Below, in pieces: positions 8,876-18,082 of a DNA stretch of 64,000 nucleotides. Source of the stretch: JAHECQ01 sp047638695 (GTDB lineage Bacteria > Actinomycetota > Acidimicrobiia > Acidimicrobiales > SZUA-35); the NCBI GenBank assembly GCA_047638695.1, contig JBLINY010000006.1:1-64000 (forward strand), read 5' to 3'. How positions within the stretch are numbered: the first letter of the stretch is position 1; every line of letters begins with the position of its first letter. The notes beneath the pieces were generated by a model. That model made no database searches. It saw nothing but the letters and a program-made list of their open reading frames with translations, and was not told where the DNA came from. Made by a program: the position numbers and the translations under genes.

Positions 8876-10104
8876 ACCAACCTGCCGCTCCCGTTGTTGT
8901 CGTTGGCGCTGGCCTCGCCGGATTGTCGTGCGCTGTGGCGCTCGACCAGGCGGGCGTGCCCGTCACCGTCCTCGAAGCCAGCGATGGCGTCGGCGGACGG
9001 GTACGGACCGACAGCGTCGACGGATTTCGCCTCGACCGCGGGTTCCAGGTCGCACTCACTGCCTACCCCGAACTCCAACGTCAGTTCGACGTAGACGCTC
9101 TCGACTTTCAAACCTTCGATCCTGGCGCCCTCGTCTGGCGCCAAGGCAAAGGGACAGCAGTCTCCGACCCCTTCCGCCTGCCGCTGAGCGCACCGTCGAC
9201 CGTGCTCGCACCGATCGGTTCGATCAAGGACAAGGTTCGTATCGCTCTTCTTCGTGCCCGGCTTCGCCGCGTTGACGCCGCCAGCCTGCTGCAGGGAGAA
9301 GACGTTACAACGGCCGACGCACTGCGCCAGGCCGGATTCTCCGACGACATCATGCAACGATTTTTCCGCCCGCTCGCCGGGGGGATCCAACTCGATCCCG
9401 ATCTGCAGGACAGCCGCCGCATGTTCGATGTGATCTTCCGCATGCTCGCCGATGGCGACTCCGCCGTTCCCGCCGTGGGCATGCAGGCGATACCCGATCA
9501 GCTCGCCGCCCGGCTGCCCAAGAACACCATTCAATTCGATGCAACCGTGATGGCAGCAACCTCGACCACGGTCGCAGTTCGCGGAGCTGACGAGATACCA
9601 GCAGCCGCGGTCGTCATTGCGACCGAAGGCCCAACTGCGAGTCGCTTGCTCGGCCTCAGGCCCGTGCCATCGAAGGCGGCGGGGTGCGTCTATTTCACCG
9701 CAGACGAAGCACCAACCGATTCGAAGATGGTGATCCTCGACGGAAGCGGCGACGGACCGGTCCTGAACGTTGCCATCATGAGCAACGTTGCCCCGCTCTA
9801 TGCCCCTGCCGGCAAACATCTCATCGCCGCCGCGCTGCCGGGTGTGACTAACGGAGACCTCGAAGTCCTGAGTCGCCGGCAGCTGAAGAGCTGGTGGGGC
9901 CCTCAGGTAGACACGTGGACCCATCTGGCCACGTACCAGATCCCGCACGGCCAGCCGGGCCAGGCCCCACCGTTCAACCCGAGACAGACGGTGACCCTGG
10001 CCGATGGCCGGTTTGTGTGCGGCGACCACCGCGACACGGCATCAATCCAGGGCGCCCTCTTCTCGGGCCGCCGATGCGCCGCCGCCGTCATGGCTGCCCG
10101 CTGA
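8872..10104 (+). CDS. FAD-dependent amine oxidase/phytoene-desaturase-like oxidoreductase
   Basis: A 410-residue flavoprotein. The dinucleotide fold is at the N terminus (VVVVGAGLAGLSCAVAL, then VLEASDGVGGRVRT). Near the C terminus, FVCGDHRDTASIQGALFSG is the second FAD-contact motif found in amine oxidases, protoporphyrinogen oxidases and carotenoid desaturases. The substrate domain between them is not diagnostic. It starts inside the whiB stop codon, so it is made from the same message. Likely a terpenoid, carotenoid or amine substrate; the sequence does not settle this. Confidence 0.75.
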   Translation: MNQPAAPVVVVGAGLAGLSCAVALDQAGVPVTVLEASDGVGGRVRTDSVDGFRLDRGFQVALTAYPELQRQFDVDALDFQTFDPGALVWRQGKGTAVSDPFRLPLSAPSTVLAPIGSIKDKVRIALLRARLRRVDAASLLQGEDVTTADALRQAGFSDDIMQRFFRPLAGGIQLDPDLQDSRRMFDVIFRMLADGDSAVPAVGMQAIPDQLAARLPKNTIQFDATVMAATSTTVAVRGADEIPAAAVVIATEGPTASRLLGLRPVPSKAAGCVYFTADEAPTDSKMVILDGSGDGPVLNVAIMSNVAPLYAPAGKHLIAAALPGVTNGDLEVLSRRQLKSWWGPQVDTWTHLATYQIPHGQPGQAPPFNPRQTVTLADGRFVCGDHRDTASIQGALFSGRRCAAAVMAAR

Positions 10105-10188
10105 GCATCATCCGCTAAACAACAGCCCAGAAACAACAGCCTGGGAAACAACAGGGAGTCGGCCTGTTCGACGTGTCAGACTCAGCCG

Positions 10189-10605
10189 ATGCCAGGAGGA
10201 TCGAACTATCCGGGACCAGCCACCGCTCTGGAGCTCTACCGGGCTCTCGTCGACTCAATCGAAGACGGCGAGATCAGGGGGGCGAAGAACCCCTACACCT
10301 CACGCAACGGGAACATGCAAAGCTTCCTGGATGCCGCCGGCACGATGGCAATCCACCTTTCGCCCGAGCTGGAGGCCGAGTTCCGATCGCAATACGAGAG
10401 CGGGCCGGTGATCCAACATGACCGCACGATGCAAGGCTATTCGTCGGTACCGACCGAGCTTTTGGAAGACACCGAGGGGCTGCGCCAGTGGTTCGACCGG
10501 TCCTGGGAGTGGATCGGCACGCTGAAGCCCAAACCAACAAAGAAGCCCAATGCTAAGAAGGTCAGTGCGAAGAAGGTCCGAGGCAAGACGAAGGCAGCCG
10601 GTTAG
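10189..10605 (+). CDS. Small conserved protein with Lys/Ala-rich tail (TfoX-like family)
   Basis: A 138-residue protein. The core (GAKNPYTSRNGNMQSFLDAAG, then RTMQGYSSVPTELLEDTEGL and a Trp-rich WFDRSWEWIGTLKPKPTKK) matches a widespread small family that I recall as TfoX N-terminal-like; no function is established. The last 25 residues are a Lys/Ala/Val tail resembling histone-H1-like tails, so nucleic-acid contact is conceivable. Its stop overlaps by four bases with the stop of the convergent methyltransferase. Confidence 0.6.
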   Translation: MPGGSNYPGPATALELYRALVDSIEDGEIRGAKNPYTSRNGNMQSFLDAAGTMAIHLSPELEAEFRSQYESGPVIQHDRTMQGYSSVPTELLEDTEGLRQWFDRSWEWIGTLKPKPTKKPNAKKVSAKKVRGKTKAAG

Positions 10606-11258
10606 CTCACTTGCAGTACGACGTACATGACCTTGAGTATCTCGCCGAACTCCTCGTTTTCGGGCAGATACGGCGTGGGGTCAGACACCGACACCAGTGT
10701 GCACGCACCCCCATTCTCAAGGTTCTGTAGCACCGTCTCATAGTCGCGTTCGACATAAATGTCGTCGCGTTGGCTGAACACAACCAGACCCCCTGAGGCG
10801 ACGAGGCGACAGAATTCGCGCAGTATGGCTTCGGTGTCGGGGACGTAACTCAAGACTCCGACGCACTGAAGACCACCGAACTCGGCCGCGCCATAAGAAA
10901 GTGGAAGCTCGTGGAGATCGACCTGATCGAGTCGAAGGTACGCGGCGGTTTTGTGGGCCAGGTCAAGCGAACTCTGCGAGATGTCCACGCCGGTTATTTT
11001 CTGGAACCCCGCCAGTTGCAAAGCGACCCCCGACAGTCCGGTCCCACAGCCGACGTCCAGAATTGTTGCATCGGCCGAGACACCTCCGGCCAACAGATTG
11101 GCCGCGACCGTTGGGGCCTCGTAATTCCACGCCGCGAGATCCCTGTCGTACTGGCCGGCCCAGTCGTCGTAGTACTGCTTGATGTCCGCACTGCTGGCGT
11201 TGGCGCTGAGAGCATTGAGCCCGCTCCGGTCACCGACCTGCTCATCTTGCGACATCAT
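10602..11258 (-). CDS. Class I SAM-dependent methyltransferase
   Basis: A 218-residue methyltransferase. Motif I is ILDVGCGTG, the acidic end of strand 2 is ITGVDIS, and motif post-I/II is seen around GGLQCVGVLSYVPD. The N-terminal YYDDWAGQYDRDLAAWNYE is typical of small-molecule methyltransferases. Two ATG codons stand in tandem at 11258 and 11255. The substrate is not evident. Convergent with the Lys-rich small gene. Confidence 0.8.
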   Translation of the reverse strand: MMSQDEQVGDRSGLNALSANASSADIKQYYDDWAGQYDRDLAAWNYEAPTVAANLLAGGVSADATILDVGCGTGLSGVALQLAGFQKITGVDISQSSLDLAHKTAAYLRLDQVDLHELPLSYGAAEFGGLQCVGVLSYVPDTEAILREFCRLVASGGLVVFSQRDDIYVERDYETVLQNLENGGACTLVSVSDPTPYLPENEEFGEILKVMYVVLQVS

Positions 11259-11537
11259 TGGTTCCGATCTCAAGGCCGATGGCTTGCTGGTAGCGCCTCG
11301 ACGGTAGTCGCCAGCCCTAGCGACCTAAAGCTCCGCTCTGCCCTACGGTCGAGAGCATCGGCGAACGGATCGCTCGTCGGACAAGCGCCGCACCGGCAAC
11401 CGATCTAGGCTTTCGATAGGAGCAATCGCTCCACCAGATGACGCGGCATCGTCGGCAGTCAGTGGAAATCGCAAGGCCAGCCAGTCGCCAGGCCAACACC
11501 GCCTCGTTGTCGAAACGACATCTGCAGAGGAAACGCG

Positions 11538-11903
11538 ATGACAACTACAATCAACACCAACAGCCAGGGTGTCGCCATCGGTGGCTACGACCCGGTGGCC
11601 TACTTCACCGATCAACGGGCCAGCATTGGCCACGTCGAGTTCACCGAGGAGTGGCACGACGCCAGCTGGCGCTTTACCACCGCCGAGCACGCGGCCCAAT
11701 TCGCCCAAGAACCCGAGAAGTACGCCCCGGTGTTCGGAGGCCACTGCGCCTTCGGGGCCTCGATGGGAAAGACCGTCGGGGGCTCGCCCGAACAGTGGCG
11801 AATCGTTGACGGAAAGCTCTGTTTGCTCAAGAGCGGCTCGGTCAAAACGCTGAGCAAGGCATTCACCGGCAAGATCACCAAGGCCATCGAGGCCGACGGC
11901 TAG
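11538..11903 (+). CDS. YHS-domain protein
   Basis: A 121-residue protein that is a single YHS-type domain: IGGYDPVAYFT at the start, then WRFTTAEHAAQFAQEPEKYAPVFGGHCAF and IVDGKLCLL. YHS domains occur next to metal transporters and copper proteins and are thought to bind metal. The Cys of GGHCAF is in the usual metal-linked place. A GAGG-rich ribosome site precedes ATG 11538. Its neighbours give no further clue. Confidence 0.75.
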   Translation: MTTTINTNSQGVAIGGYDPVAYFTDQRASIGHVEFTEEWHDASWRFTTAEHAAQFAQEPEKYAPVFGGHCAFGASMGKTVGGSPEQWRIVDGKLCLLKSGSVKTLSKAFTGKITKAIEADG

Positions 11904-11944
11904 GCGGTCGGTTGGTCGGGTGGTCCGGCGGGGCCACTCAGCGA

Positions 11945-12005
11945 AACTTCGACCGTCAGCCGAACTTCGACAGTCAGCCGAACTTCGACAGTCAGCCGAA
12001 CTTCG
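11945..12005. repeat. 18-bp tandem repeat across a stop codon
   Basis: Three full copies and a partial fourth of an 18-bp unit (AACTTCGACAGTCAGCCG on the plus strand, first copy with one change). The innermost copy contains the stop codon and last residues of the DUF427 gene on the minus strand, so the gene's 3' end has been copied outward into the spacer. Confidence 0.85.
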
Positions 12006-12740
12006 TTCTTGGCCTCGCGAGTGCTTCGCCGTCAATCTCGAGGTCGACCTTCTCGTTGTAGAAACATACGAGTCCGGCGACGTCTACCGACTCGGGCAGT
12101 GGGGTGCGATAGCCCCAAGCCAGGTCGGGGTGTGTCGTGCCGTTCACCTCAACCGTCCAGTAGTTGGCCCAACCTTTGTATGGACAGCCGCTTGAAGACT
12201 CGGTCGGGACCAACAGATCCATCCGAACATCGGTCTTCGGCAGGTAATAACGGGGTGGTAGGCCGGTCTCATAAAGCACCCTGGCCCGCGACGAGTCGGC
12301 CAGCTCAACACCGTCAAGTGACACCCTGACCCGACGCGACGAGGCGAGCACGTCGACCCGCACCTCTGGACTCCGGGGGTGGACAAAGACCTCAACGTCT
12401 TCTTCGAACCAGCCATCGAGACGGTCGAACTCGATCCGTACCAAGTCTCGAAGCTCCTCGACCGGCGAGTCGACCTGACGCCATGCCCCCCCGCGATAGC
12501 GACCCCATCCACGACTAGGTCGTGACCGACCCCGTCGCCTCTGCTGGGCGACCGACGAGTCTCGCCGTTCGGCACCAGCTCGGCCGCTATTTCGTTTACG
12601 GGGAAATACCACGCTGGGTAGTAGGGAACTTCCCAGACGAAGCGACTGGATCGGCTGTCGACGATCGTGCGTCCCTTCCACATGCCGCGAATCCACCTCG
12701 GGTTCGGCTCGATGCGCACACGCGGGTTCGATTCGCTCAT
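11992..12740 (-). pseudogene. Two-domain DUF427 protein gene broken by one base
   Basis: The N-terminal DUF427 half lies in one frame (RIEPNPRWIRGMWKGRTIVD, FVWEVPYYPAWYFP) from ATG 12740. The C-terminal half lies in another (SPVEELRDLVRIEFDRLDGW, then DVRMDLLVPTESSSGCPYKG and VAGLVCFYNEKVDLEIDGE). They would join perfectly if the run of seven C at 12486-12492 (G on the coding strand) had eight. So this is a one-base deletion in a homopolymer, or a sequencing error. Intact two-domain DUF427 proteins are common in Actinomycetota; their function is unknown. The gene ends inside an 18-bp tandem repeat. Confidence 0.8.
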
Positions 12741-12796
12741 GAACAAGACAACGTTGCCGGACGCCGCCTGATTCCGTCCGGCGAATGATGACCCTG

Positions 12797-13609
12797 CTAG
12801 TTGGTGTCCCGCCGGTAAAGCAGGACGGTTCCGATGATCAGTGCAACCGCGGCGTAACTACCGAAGACGAGGGCATCTTCAGTTCTGGTTAGCGCAGCGT
12901 TCAGCCTTTCTGCGCTGGCGGTGTCGTCTTCAATGGCCAGCAGGCCATTACCGGCGACGAATGGCAGGAACCGAGAGAACAGCGGATCGACGAACGCGTT
13001 CAGAAGATTCTCGACCACCAGCCACCAGACCAGAAGACCGGAGATGGCGGCGGTGCTGTGGCGGGCGATCATTCCCACGCCGAGGCCCAGAATCGATGCA
13101 AGGGATACGAAGAGGACGGCCCAAAGGCTGGTGTCGGCAATGGTTGAGGTGTCCCCCGTTTCGATCCCCGCGATCGATGCGCCAACAATGCCGGCGATGA
13201 GGCCGGCCGCTCCGAGGACGGCTCCGTAAGCGGCGGCAGTCAGCATCTTGGCTGCGGCGATGACGAGCCGTGCCGGTTGTGCGGTCAGCGTCGGGGCCAG
13301 GGTTCCGTGTTGGGCTTCGGAGCTGAAGATCAAGATTCCAGCCACGGCGGCGAAGACGGCGGTGAAGACGGTCGAGAAGGCGAAGACCTCGTCGACGAAG
13401 AGCTCACCTTGGTCAGTGACGAAGTTGGCGACAGCCCAGGACACCAGGCCATTGAGGGCGATGGTGAGGGCAAGCACAGCTTTGTTTGATCGGATGGTGG
13501 AGAGCTTGATCCATTCGCTGTGGAGGGTTGTCGGTAGGGCTTTCAGCGAGTCGTTTCGTGACCTCGTAGCCGGCTGATAGTTCGTTGGTCGGTAACTGGC
13601 GGTGGTCAT
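12797..13609 (-). CDS. ABC-2 type exporter permease
   Basis: A 270-residue membrane protein with about six hydrophobic segments (for example AVLALTIALNGLVSWAVANF, FTAVFAAVAGILIF, ALIIGTVLLY). The short cytoplasmic helix before the first segment (LHSEWIKLSTIRSNKA) and SSEAQHGTLAPTL after the second are hallmarks of this permease type. It follows the ATPase gene by 43 bases in the same direction, so the pair forms one exporter. The substrate is unknown; it sits beside an MMPL pump in what looks like an export/stress island. Confidence 0.8.
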   Translation of the reverse strand: MTTASYRPTNYQPATRSRNDSLKALPTTLHSEWIKLSTIRSNKAVLALTIALNGLVSWAVANFVTDQGELFVDEVFAFSTVFTAVFAAVAGILIFSSEAQHGTLAPTLTAQPARLVIAAAKMLTAAAYGAVLGAAGLIAGIVGASIAGIETGDTSTIADTSLWAVLFVSLASILGLGVGMIARHSTAAISGLLVWWLVVENLLNAFVDPLFSRFLPFVAGNGLLAIEDDTASAERLNAALTRTEDALVFGSYAAVALIIGTVLLYRRDTN

Positions 13610-13652
13610 TGGTCTGTTCCTGGTCTCGATGGTTCGGGTGGTGTGCTGTTGC

Positions 13653-14549
13653 TTAGGCCGCGGCGAATTCAGCGGACTCGCTCGTCATTTCGAGCAGCGT
13701 GTCTTCCAGCGATTTGGAGGTCTCGGTCAGCTCGGTGAGTTGGATCCGGTTGTCGAAAGCGAGCTGGGAGACGCTCGACCTTGTCGCTCCCCTGATCACG
13801 AGTTGATGGCCAACGGTTTCAGCGGTGATGTTGTTGGCCGAGAGCAGGCTGATGAGGTCACTTGGTTGGGCCGTCTCGACCACAACCTGGACGTCGTTGA
13901 GTGCGGTGATGTCGTTGAGTGGCGCGGCGGCAAGGAGCTTCCCGCCGCCGATGACGACGAGGTCGTCAACGAACATGGCGAGTTCGCTGATCAGATGGCT
14001 CGACACGAAGACCGTCCCGCCTCGGTCGGCAAAGTCGCGGAGGTAGTTGCGCAACCAGCGAATGCCGTCGGGGTCGAGCCCGTTTGCCGGTTCGTCCAAA
14101 AGCAAGACTTCAGGGTCGCCAAGGAGTGCTCCGGCGAGGGCCAATCGTTGCCGCATTCCGAGCGAGAACCCACCGGCCCGTTGTTTGGCCGCTGTCGTGA
14201 GACCGACGATCTCGAGGACGTCCTCGACCCGGCCAGCCGCGATTCCCGATACCGCGGCCATGGCCCTCAGATGGTTGCGGGCCGTGCGGCCGGGGTGCAT
14301 GACGCGGGCATCGAGCACCGAACCGACGACTCGGGCTGGATGCAGCAGGTCGGTGTAGTTGACACCGGAGTATCGGACCTCCCCGGCGTCGGGCCGCGTG
14401 AGCCCGACCATCATGCGCATTGCCGTCGACTTTCCAGCCCCATTGGGGCCGACGAAGCCGGTGACGTTTCCCGCCGCTACCTCGAACGTCATGTTCTCGA
14501 CGGCGACTCGGTCGCCGTAGTTCTTGGTGATTCCTGAGACTTTGATCAT
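13653..14549 (-). CDS. ABC transporter ATP-binding protein
   Basis: A 298-residue ATPase partnered with the ABC-2 permease. Walker A is GPNGAGKST, the signature is FSLGMRQRL (a variant of LSGGQ usual in this subfamily), Walker B is VLLLDEP, and the switch His is in SSHLISE. The C-terminal 80 residues form the extra domain seen in drug or lantibiotic exporters. ATG 14549 is preceded by a purine-rich site. Transcription probably starts in the spacer beside the MDR gene, 36 bases upstream, so the three minus-strand genes (14586-15632, this and the permease) may be one operon. Confidence 0.85.
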   Translation of the reverse strand: MIKVSGITKNYGDRVAVENMTFEVAAGNVTGFVGPNGAGKSTAMRMMVGLTRPDAGEVRYSGVNYTDLLHPARVVGSVLDARVMHPGRTARNHLRAMAAVSGIAAGRVEDVLEIVGLTTAAKQRAGGFSLGMRQRLALAGALLGDPEVLLLDEPANGLDPDGIRWLRNYLRDFADRGGTVFVSSHLISELAMFVDDLVVIGGGKLLAAAPLNDITALNDVQVVVETAQPSDLISLLSANNITAETVGHQLVIRGATRSSVSQLAFDNRIQLTELTETSKSLEDTLLEMTSESAEFAAA

Positions 14550-14585
14550 TGGTGTCCTTCTGTCGATCTGGATGGGGCGGTCACC

Positions 14586-15632
14586 TCAGATGGTGACGAC
14601 GAGCTTTCCGGCGGCCCGCCCGTCGGTCATGTAGCGGATGGCGTCGGATACTTCGTTCAGTGGGAAGCTCTTGTCGATTACGGGAGTCAGGTCGCCCGCT
14701 TCGATGAGGTCTTTGAGCGTCCAGAGGTCTTCGGTCTTGTTGGCGGCGATGAAGTTACGGAGGTTGTGTTTGACGAATGGCGACAGGGCGATCGCCCGAA
14801 GCCCACGGCCTGCTCCGCCAGTCCACTTGTTGCCACCTTCACCGCCGACAATCACCAGGGTCCCGGTTGGGGTGAGAGCGCGTCGCAACGACGAGATCGA
14901 CCGCAAGCCGCCGGTGTCGATGATGACGTCGTACCGGTGACCTAGGCCGGTGAAGTCTTGGAGCTTGTAGTCGATGACATGGTCGGCTCCGATCGAACAG
15001 ACCATTTCCAGCTTGGTCCCACTGGCGACCCCGGTTACCTCTGCCCCGAGCGCTTTGGCGATCTGCACGGCGAAGGTGCCGACACCGCCCGATGCACCGA
15101 TAACAAGGACCTGCTGTCCCGGGGCGACTTCTCCCCTGTCTCGCACCGCTTCGAGGGCAGTGAAGGCCGATGTCGGAACGGCGGCCGCCTGCTCAAAAGT
15201 GAGGTTCGTCGGCTTTGTCGCCAGTTTGTCTTCGGTTGTGGTTACGTATTCGGCGTATGACCCGTCGGCGGTACCGAAGACGGCATCGCCGACCTGGAAT
15301 CGAGTGACGTTCTTGCCGACGGCTTCGACCGTGCCCGCCAGGTCCATGCCACGAACCTGATGCTTGGGGGCCCGCACGCCGTAGCCGGCGATGCGAACGG
15401 CGTACGGCAGGCCCGTCATGAGGTGCCAAACGCCGGCGTCGACCCCGGCCGCATTGACCTGGACCAGGACGTCGTCGTCGCCGACTGTCGGCGTGGGAAT
15501 ATCTCGAAGCTGAAGCACATCAGCTTCGCCGTAGGTGTCGTGAACGATGGCTTTCATAGTCTTGGCCTCTTGAATAATGGCGGTCGGTGAGGCGCCTGTG
15601 GATGTGTCGTCGGCGATTGCGTGGTTCGTCAT
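14586..15632 (-). CDS. Zinc-independent quinone oxidoreductase/MDR-family reductase
   Basis: A 348-residue medium-chain reductase. The GroES-like part begins at MKAIVHDTYGEADVLQLRDI and the NADPH fold has VIGASGGVGTFAVQIAKALG. No structural or catalytic zinc Cys set is present, so it belongs to the quinone-reductase/zeta-crystallin group. A GAGGAG site precedes ATG 15632; the first 25 residues are an unusual extension, and ATG 15557 would give the normal start. Divergent from the MMPL gene across a spacer that holds a perfect palindrome, 91 bases upstream of this start. Confidence 0.8.
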   Translation of the reverse strand: MTNHAIADDTSTGASPTAIIQEAKTMKAIVHDTYGEADVLQLRDIPTPTVGDDDVLVQVNAAGVDAGVWHLMTGLPYAVRIAGYGVRAPKHQVRGMDLAGTVEAVGKNVTRFQVGDAVFGTADGSYAEYVTTTEDKLATKPTNLTFEQAAAVPTSAFTALEAVRDRGEVAPGQQVLVIGASGGVGTFAVQIAKALGAEVTGVASGTKLEMVCSIGADHVIDYKLQDFTGLGHRYDVIIDTGGLRSISSLRRALTPTGTLVIVGGEGGNKWTGGAGRGLRAIALSPFVKHNLRNFIAANKTEDLWTLKDLIEAGDLTPVIDKSFPLNEVSDAIRYMTDGRAAGKLVVTI

Positions 15633-15722
15633 GGTCTCTCCTCGATTGGGTTGATGAGACTGGCTGGCTTGCTGGAACCAGCGTCGTCCCCAAGAGCATG
15701 AGGCGGCCTCGCTCGTTCCTTG

Positions 15723-15740
15723 ATCTCACCCGGGTGAGAT
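15723..15740. promoter_or_regulatory. 18-bp perfect palindrome, operator candidate (site 1)
   Basis: ATCTCACCCGGGTGAGAT, a perfect inverted repeat in the middle of the divergent spacer between the MDR reductase and the MMPL pump. The same sequence, extended to 20 bp, recurs upstream of the LuxR-type regulator at 20343-20362. Two copies at two promoter regions of one island argue for a shared regulator. Confidence 0.7.
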
Positions 15741-15837
15741 GAGGAGGTAGACGAGGCCGTCTCATGCTGTCGACATCGAAGATTCGGTCAACCCAGCGCA
15801 CCCGTGCTCGGACCTGACTCATCGAAGGAGACACACG

Positions 15838-18075
15838 ATGTCCCACGCTCTCTACAAGCTTGGCCGCTTTGCAGCCCGTCGCCCTTGGACGGTGATTGGT
15901 TCCTGGCTGTTCGCTGCCCTCATCATCATCGGGGCATCCTCGGTGTTTGGTCGAGAGCTCACCGACTCCTTCGATGTTCCCGGCCTCGATTCCCAAGCGG
16001 CCATCGATCTTCTGTCCGAAGCCAACTCCGAACAGGCCGGAACAACCGCCGAGGTCGTGGTTGCTCCACTCGACGAGTCCGACACCTTCTTCGACGCTCC
16101 CGAGGCCCAACAGGATCTGGCTGAGCTTCAGGTAGCACTAGCCGGTCTTCCCAACGTGCTCAGCACGAACGACCTCGCAGGAGCGCTGTCATCCGACCCC
16201 CAGACCGCAGTCGCCTCGGGCTCGGTCTCTCCTGATGGCAGGGTCGCCATCGTCCGGCTGCAGTACCCGGCCACTGAGCAACTCGATGTCAGCGATCTGG
16301 AGAACCTCAAAGAACTCGTCGGCGAGGCCCGAACTGGCTCGTCGTTGCAGATCGAGATGGCCGGTGAGTTGTTCTTCGAATTCGAAGAAGCGGAGTCTGG
16401 CATCGGCGAAATGGCCGGCGTGATTTTCGCCGGTGTCATCTTGTTGGTCGCCTTCGGGTCGCTGATCGCCATGGGTCTCCCCATTGGTATGGCCCTGTTC
16501 GGCCTGGCCATCGGCGTCAGCTCGATGTCGCTCATTACCTACATCGTCGACATTCCCAGCTGGGGCCCACAGATGGCCAGCATGATCGGCCTCGGCGTCG
16601 GCATTGACTACGCATTATTTCTCGTCACCCGGCACCGAGAGCACTTGGCCCGAGGGATGAGCATCGAGGAATCGGTCGGCCGAGCCGTCGCCACCGCCGG
16701 CCAAGCCGTGATCTTTGCCGGCGGCACGGTGGTCATCGCCATCCTTGGTCTGGCGCTGGCCGGCGTGCCCTTCATGACTGCCGCCGGGGTCGCCACTTCG
16801 GTCGTGGTCCTCATCATGGTCCTGGCATCTGTCACCCTGCTCCCCGCCTTCCTCGGCGTGTCGGGCCACTGGATCAATCGTCTTGGCATCCACCACAAAA
16901 AGACCACCGCGAGCCCCACGGTCGGAGCCGGATGGCTCCGCTGGGGTCAGCATGTCTCGAAGAATGCCTGGACCTACGCCATCAGCGTCACCGTGTTTCT
17001 CCTGGCCCTCGCCTCCCCCGTGCTTGGGATGCAGCTCGGAACCGCAGACGACGGCACGAAGTCCGAAGAGCGAACTGAACGTCGGGCCTACGATCTGGTC
17101 GCCGACGGCTTCGGGGCAGGGATCAACGGCCCGCTCATCATCGCCATCGACATCTCTGCCGACTCGACCGTGATCGAACCACTCGTCGCAGCCGCGTTGG
17201 CTGATGAAGGCATCGCCTCTCTCGCCCCTACTGCGGTCGACTCCGAAGCTGGCGTAGCCACAGTCCTGGCCTTTCCAACCACCTCTCCGCAAGACAGCGA
17301 AACGCTCGACACTATTCAGCGATTACGCGCTGACGTCTTCCCATCGGTACTCGATGACAGCCCAGCCCGTGCGCACATTGGAGGCCAGACGGCGACCTCG
17401 GCCGACATCGGCGACCGGGTCAACAGCCGCTTGCCGCTGTTCATCACCGCCGTGCTCGGATTGTCCTTCATCCTCCTGATGATGGTGTTCCGATCGGTGC
17501 TGGTGCCGCTGAAGGCCGCGCTGCTGAACCTGTTGAGCATCGGTGCCGCCTACGGCGTGCTCGTCATGGTCTTCCAATGGGGATGGGGCGCTGGCCTGAT
17601 CGGGCTTGAATCGACCGCACCGATCGACCCGTTCATTCCAATGTTCATGTTCGCCGTGCTCTTCGGCCTATCAATGGACTACGAGGTGTTCCTCCTCTCA
17701 CGAGTGCGGGAGGAATACCTGGCCACCGGCGACAACGACACTTCGGTGATTCACGGCATCGCTAGCACGGCCCGAGTCATCACGTCGGCCGCGCTGATCA
17801 TGATCTCGGTCTTCGGTGGCTTCATCTTCGGCAACGACCCGACCATCAAGATGTTCGGCCTCGGTCTGGCAACGGCGATCTTCGTCGATGCCAGCATCGT
17901 GCGCATGATCCTCGTCCCGGCCACCATGAAACTGATGGGCGACGCCAACTGGTGGCTTCCCGGCTGGCTCGACCGTCTGCTACCGACCATCGACATCGAA
18001 GGCGAGGCCGGACTGCCCGACATCGATCTCGAGGCAACCGAGTCGGAGCCGGCCGCTGACGCGGTGCTCGTCTAA
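15838..18075 (+). CDS. MMPL/RND-family membrane transporter
   Basis: A 745-residue, twelve-segment protein in two similar halves, each with a large outer loop after its first segment. The proton-relay motifs are GLGVGIDYALFLVTRHRE in half one and GLSMDYEVFLLSRVREE in half two. Actinobacterial relatives export lipids or drugs (MmpL). ATG 15838 has a GAAGGAG site. The C-terminal tail is acidic and short. The gene is divergent from an MDR reductase and convergent with the LuxR regulator that shares its palindrome, so it is the likely main target of that regulator (inference). Confidence 0.85.
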   Translation: MSHALYKLGRFAARRPWTVIGSWLFAALIIIGASSVFGRELTDSFDVPGLDSQAAIDLLSEANSEQAGTTAEVVVAPLDESDTFFDAPEAQQDLAELQVALAGLPNVLSTNDLAGALSSDPQTAVASGSVSPDGRVAIVRLQYPATEQLDVSDLENLKELVGEARTGSSLQIEMAGELFFEFEEAESGIGEMAGVIFAGVILLVAFGSLIAMGLPIGMALFGLAIGVSSMSLITYIVDIPSWGPQMASMIGLGVGIDYALFLVTRHREHLARGMSIEESVGRAVATAGQAVIFAGGTVVIAILGLALAGVPFMTAAGVATSVVVLIMVLASVTLLPAFLGVSGHWINRLGIHHKKTTASPTVGAGWLRWGQHVSKNAWTYAISVTVFLLALASPVLGMQLGTADDGTKSEERTERRAYDLVADGFGAGINGPLIIAIDISADSTVIEPLVAAALADEGIASLAPTAVDSEAGVATVLAFPTTSPQDSETLDTIQRLRADVFPSVLDDSPARAHIGGQTATSADIGDRVNSRLPLFITAVLGLSFILLMMVFRSVLVPLKAALLNLLSIGAAYGVLVMVFQWGWGAGLIGLESTAPIDPFIPMFMFAVLFGLSMDYEVFLLSRVREEYLATGDNDTSVIHGIASTARVITSAALIMISVFGGFIFGNDPTIKMFGLGLATAIFVDASIVRMILVPATMKLMGDANWWLPGWLDRLLPTIDIEGEAGLPDIDLEATESEPAADAVLV

Positions 18076-18082
18076 GGCGGGG

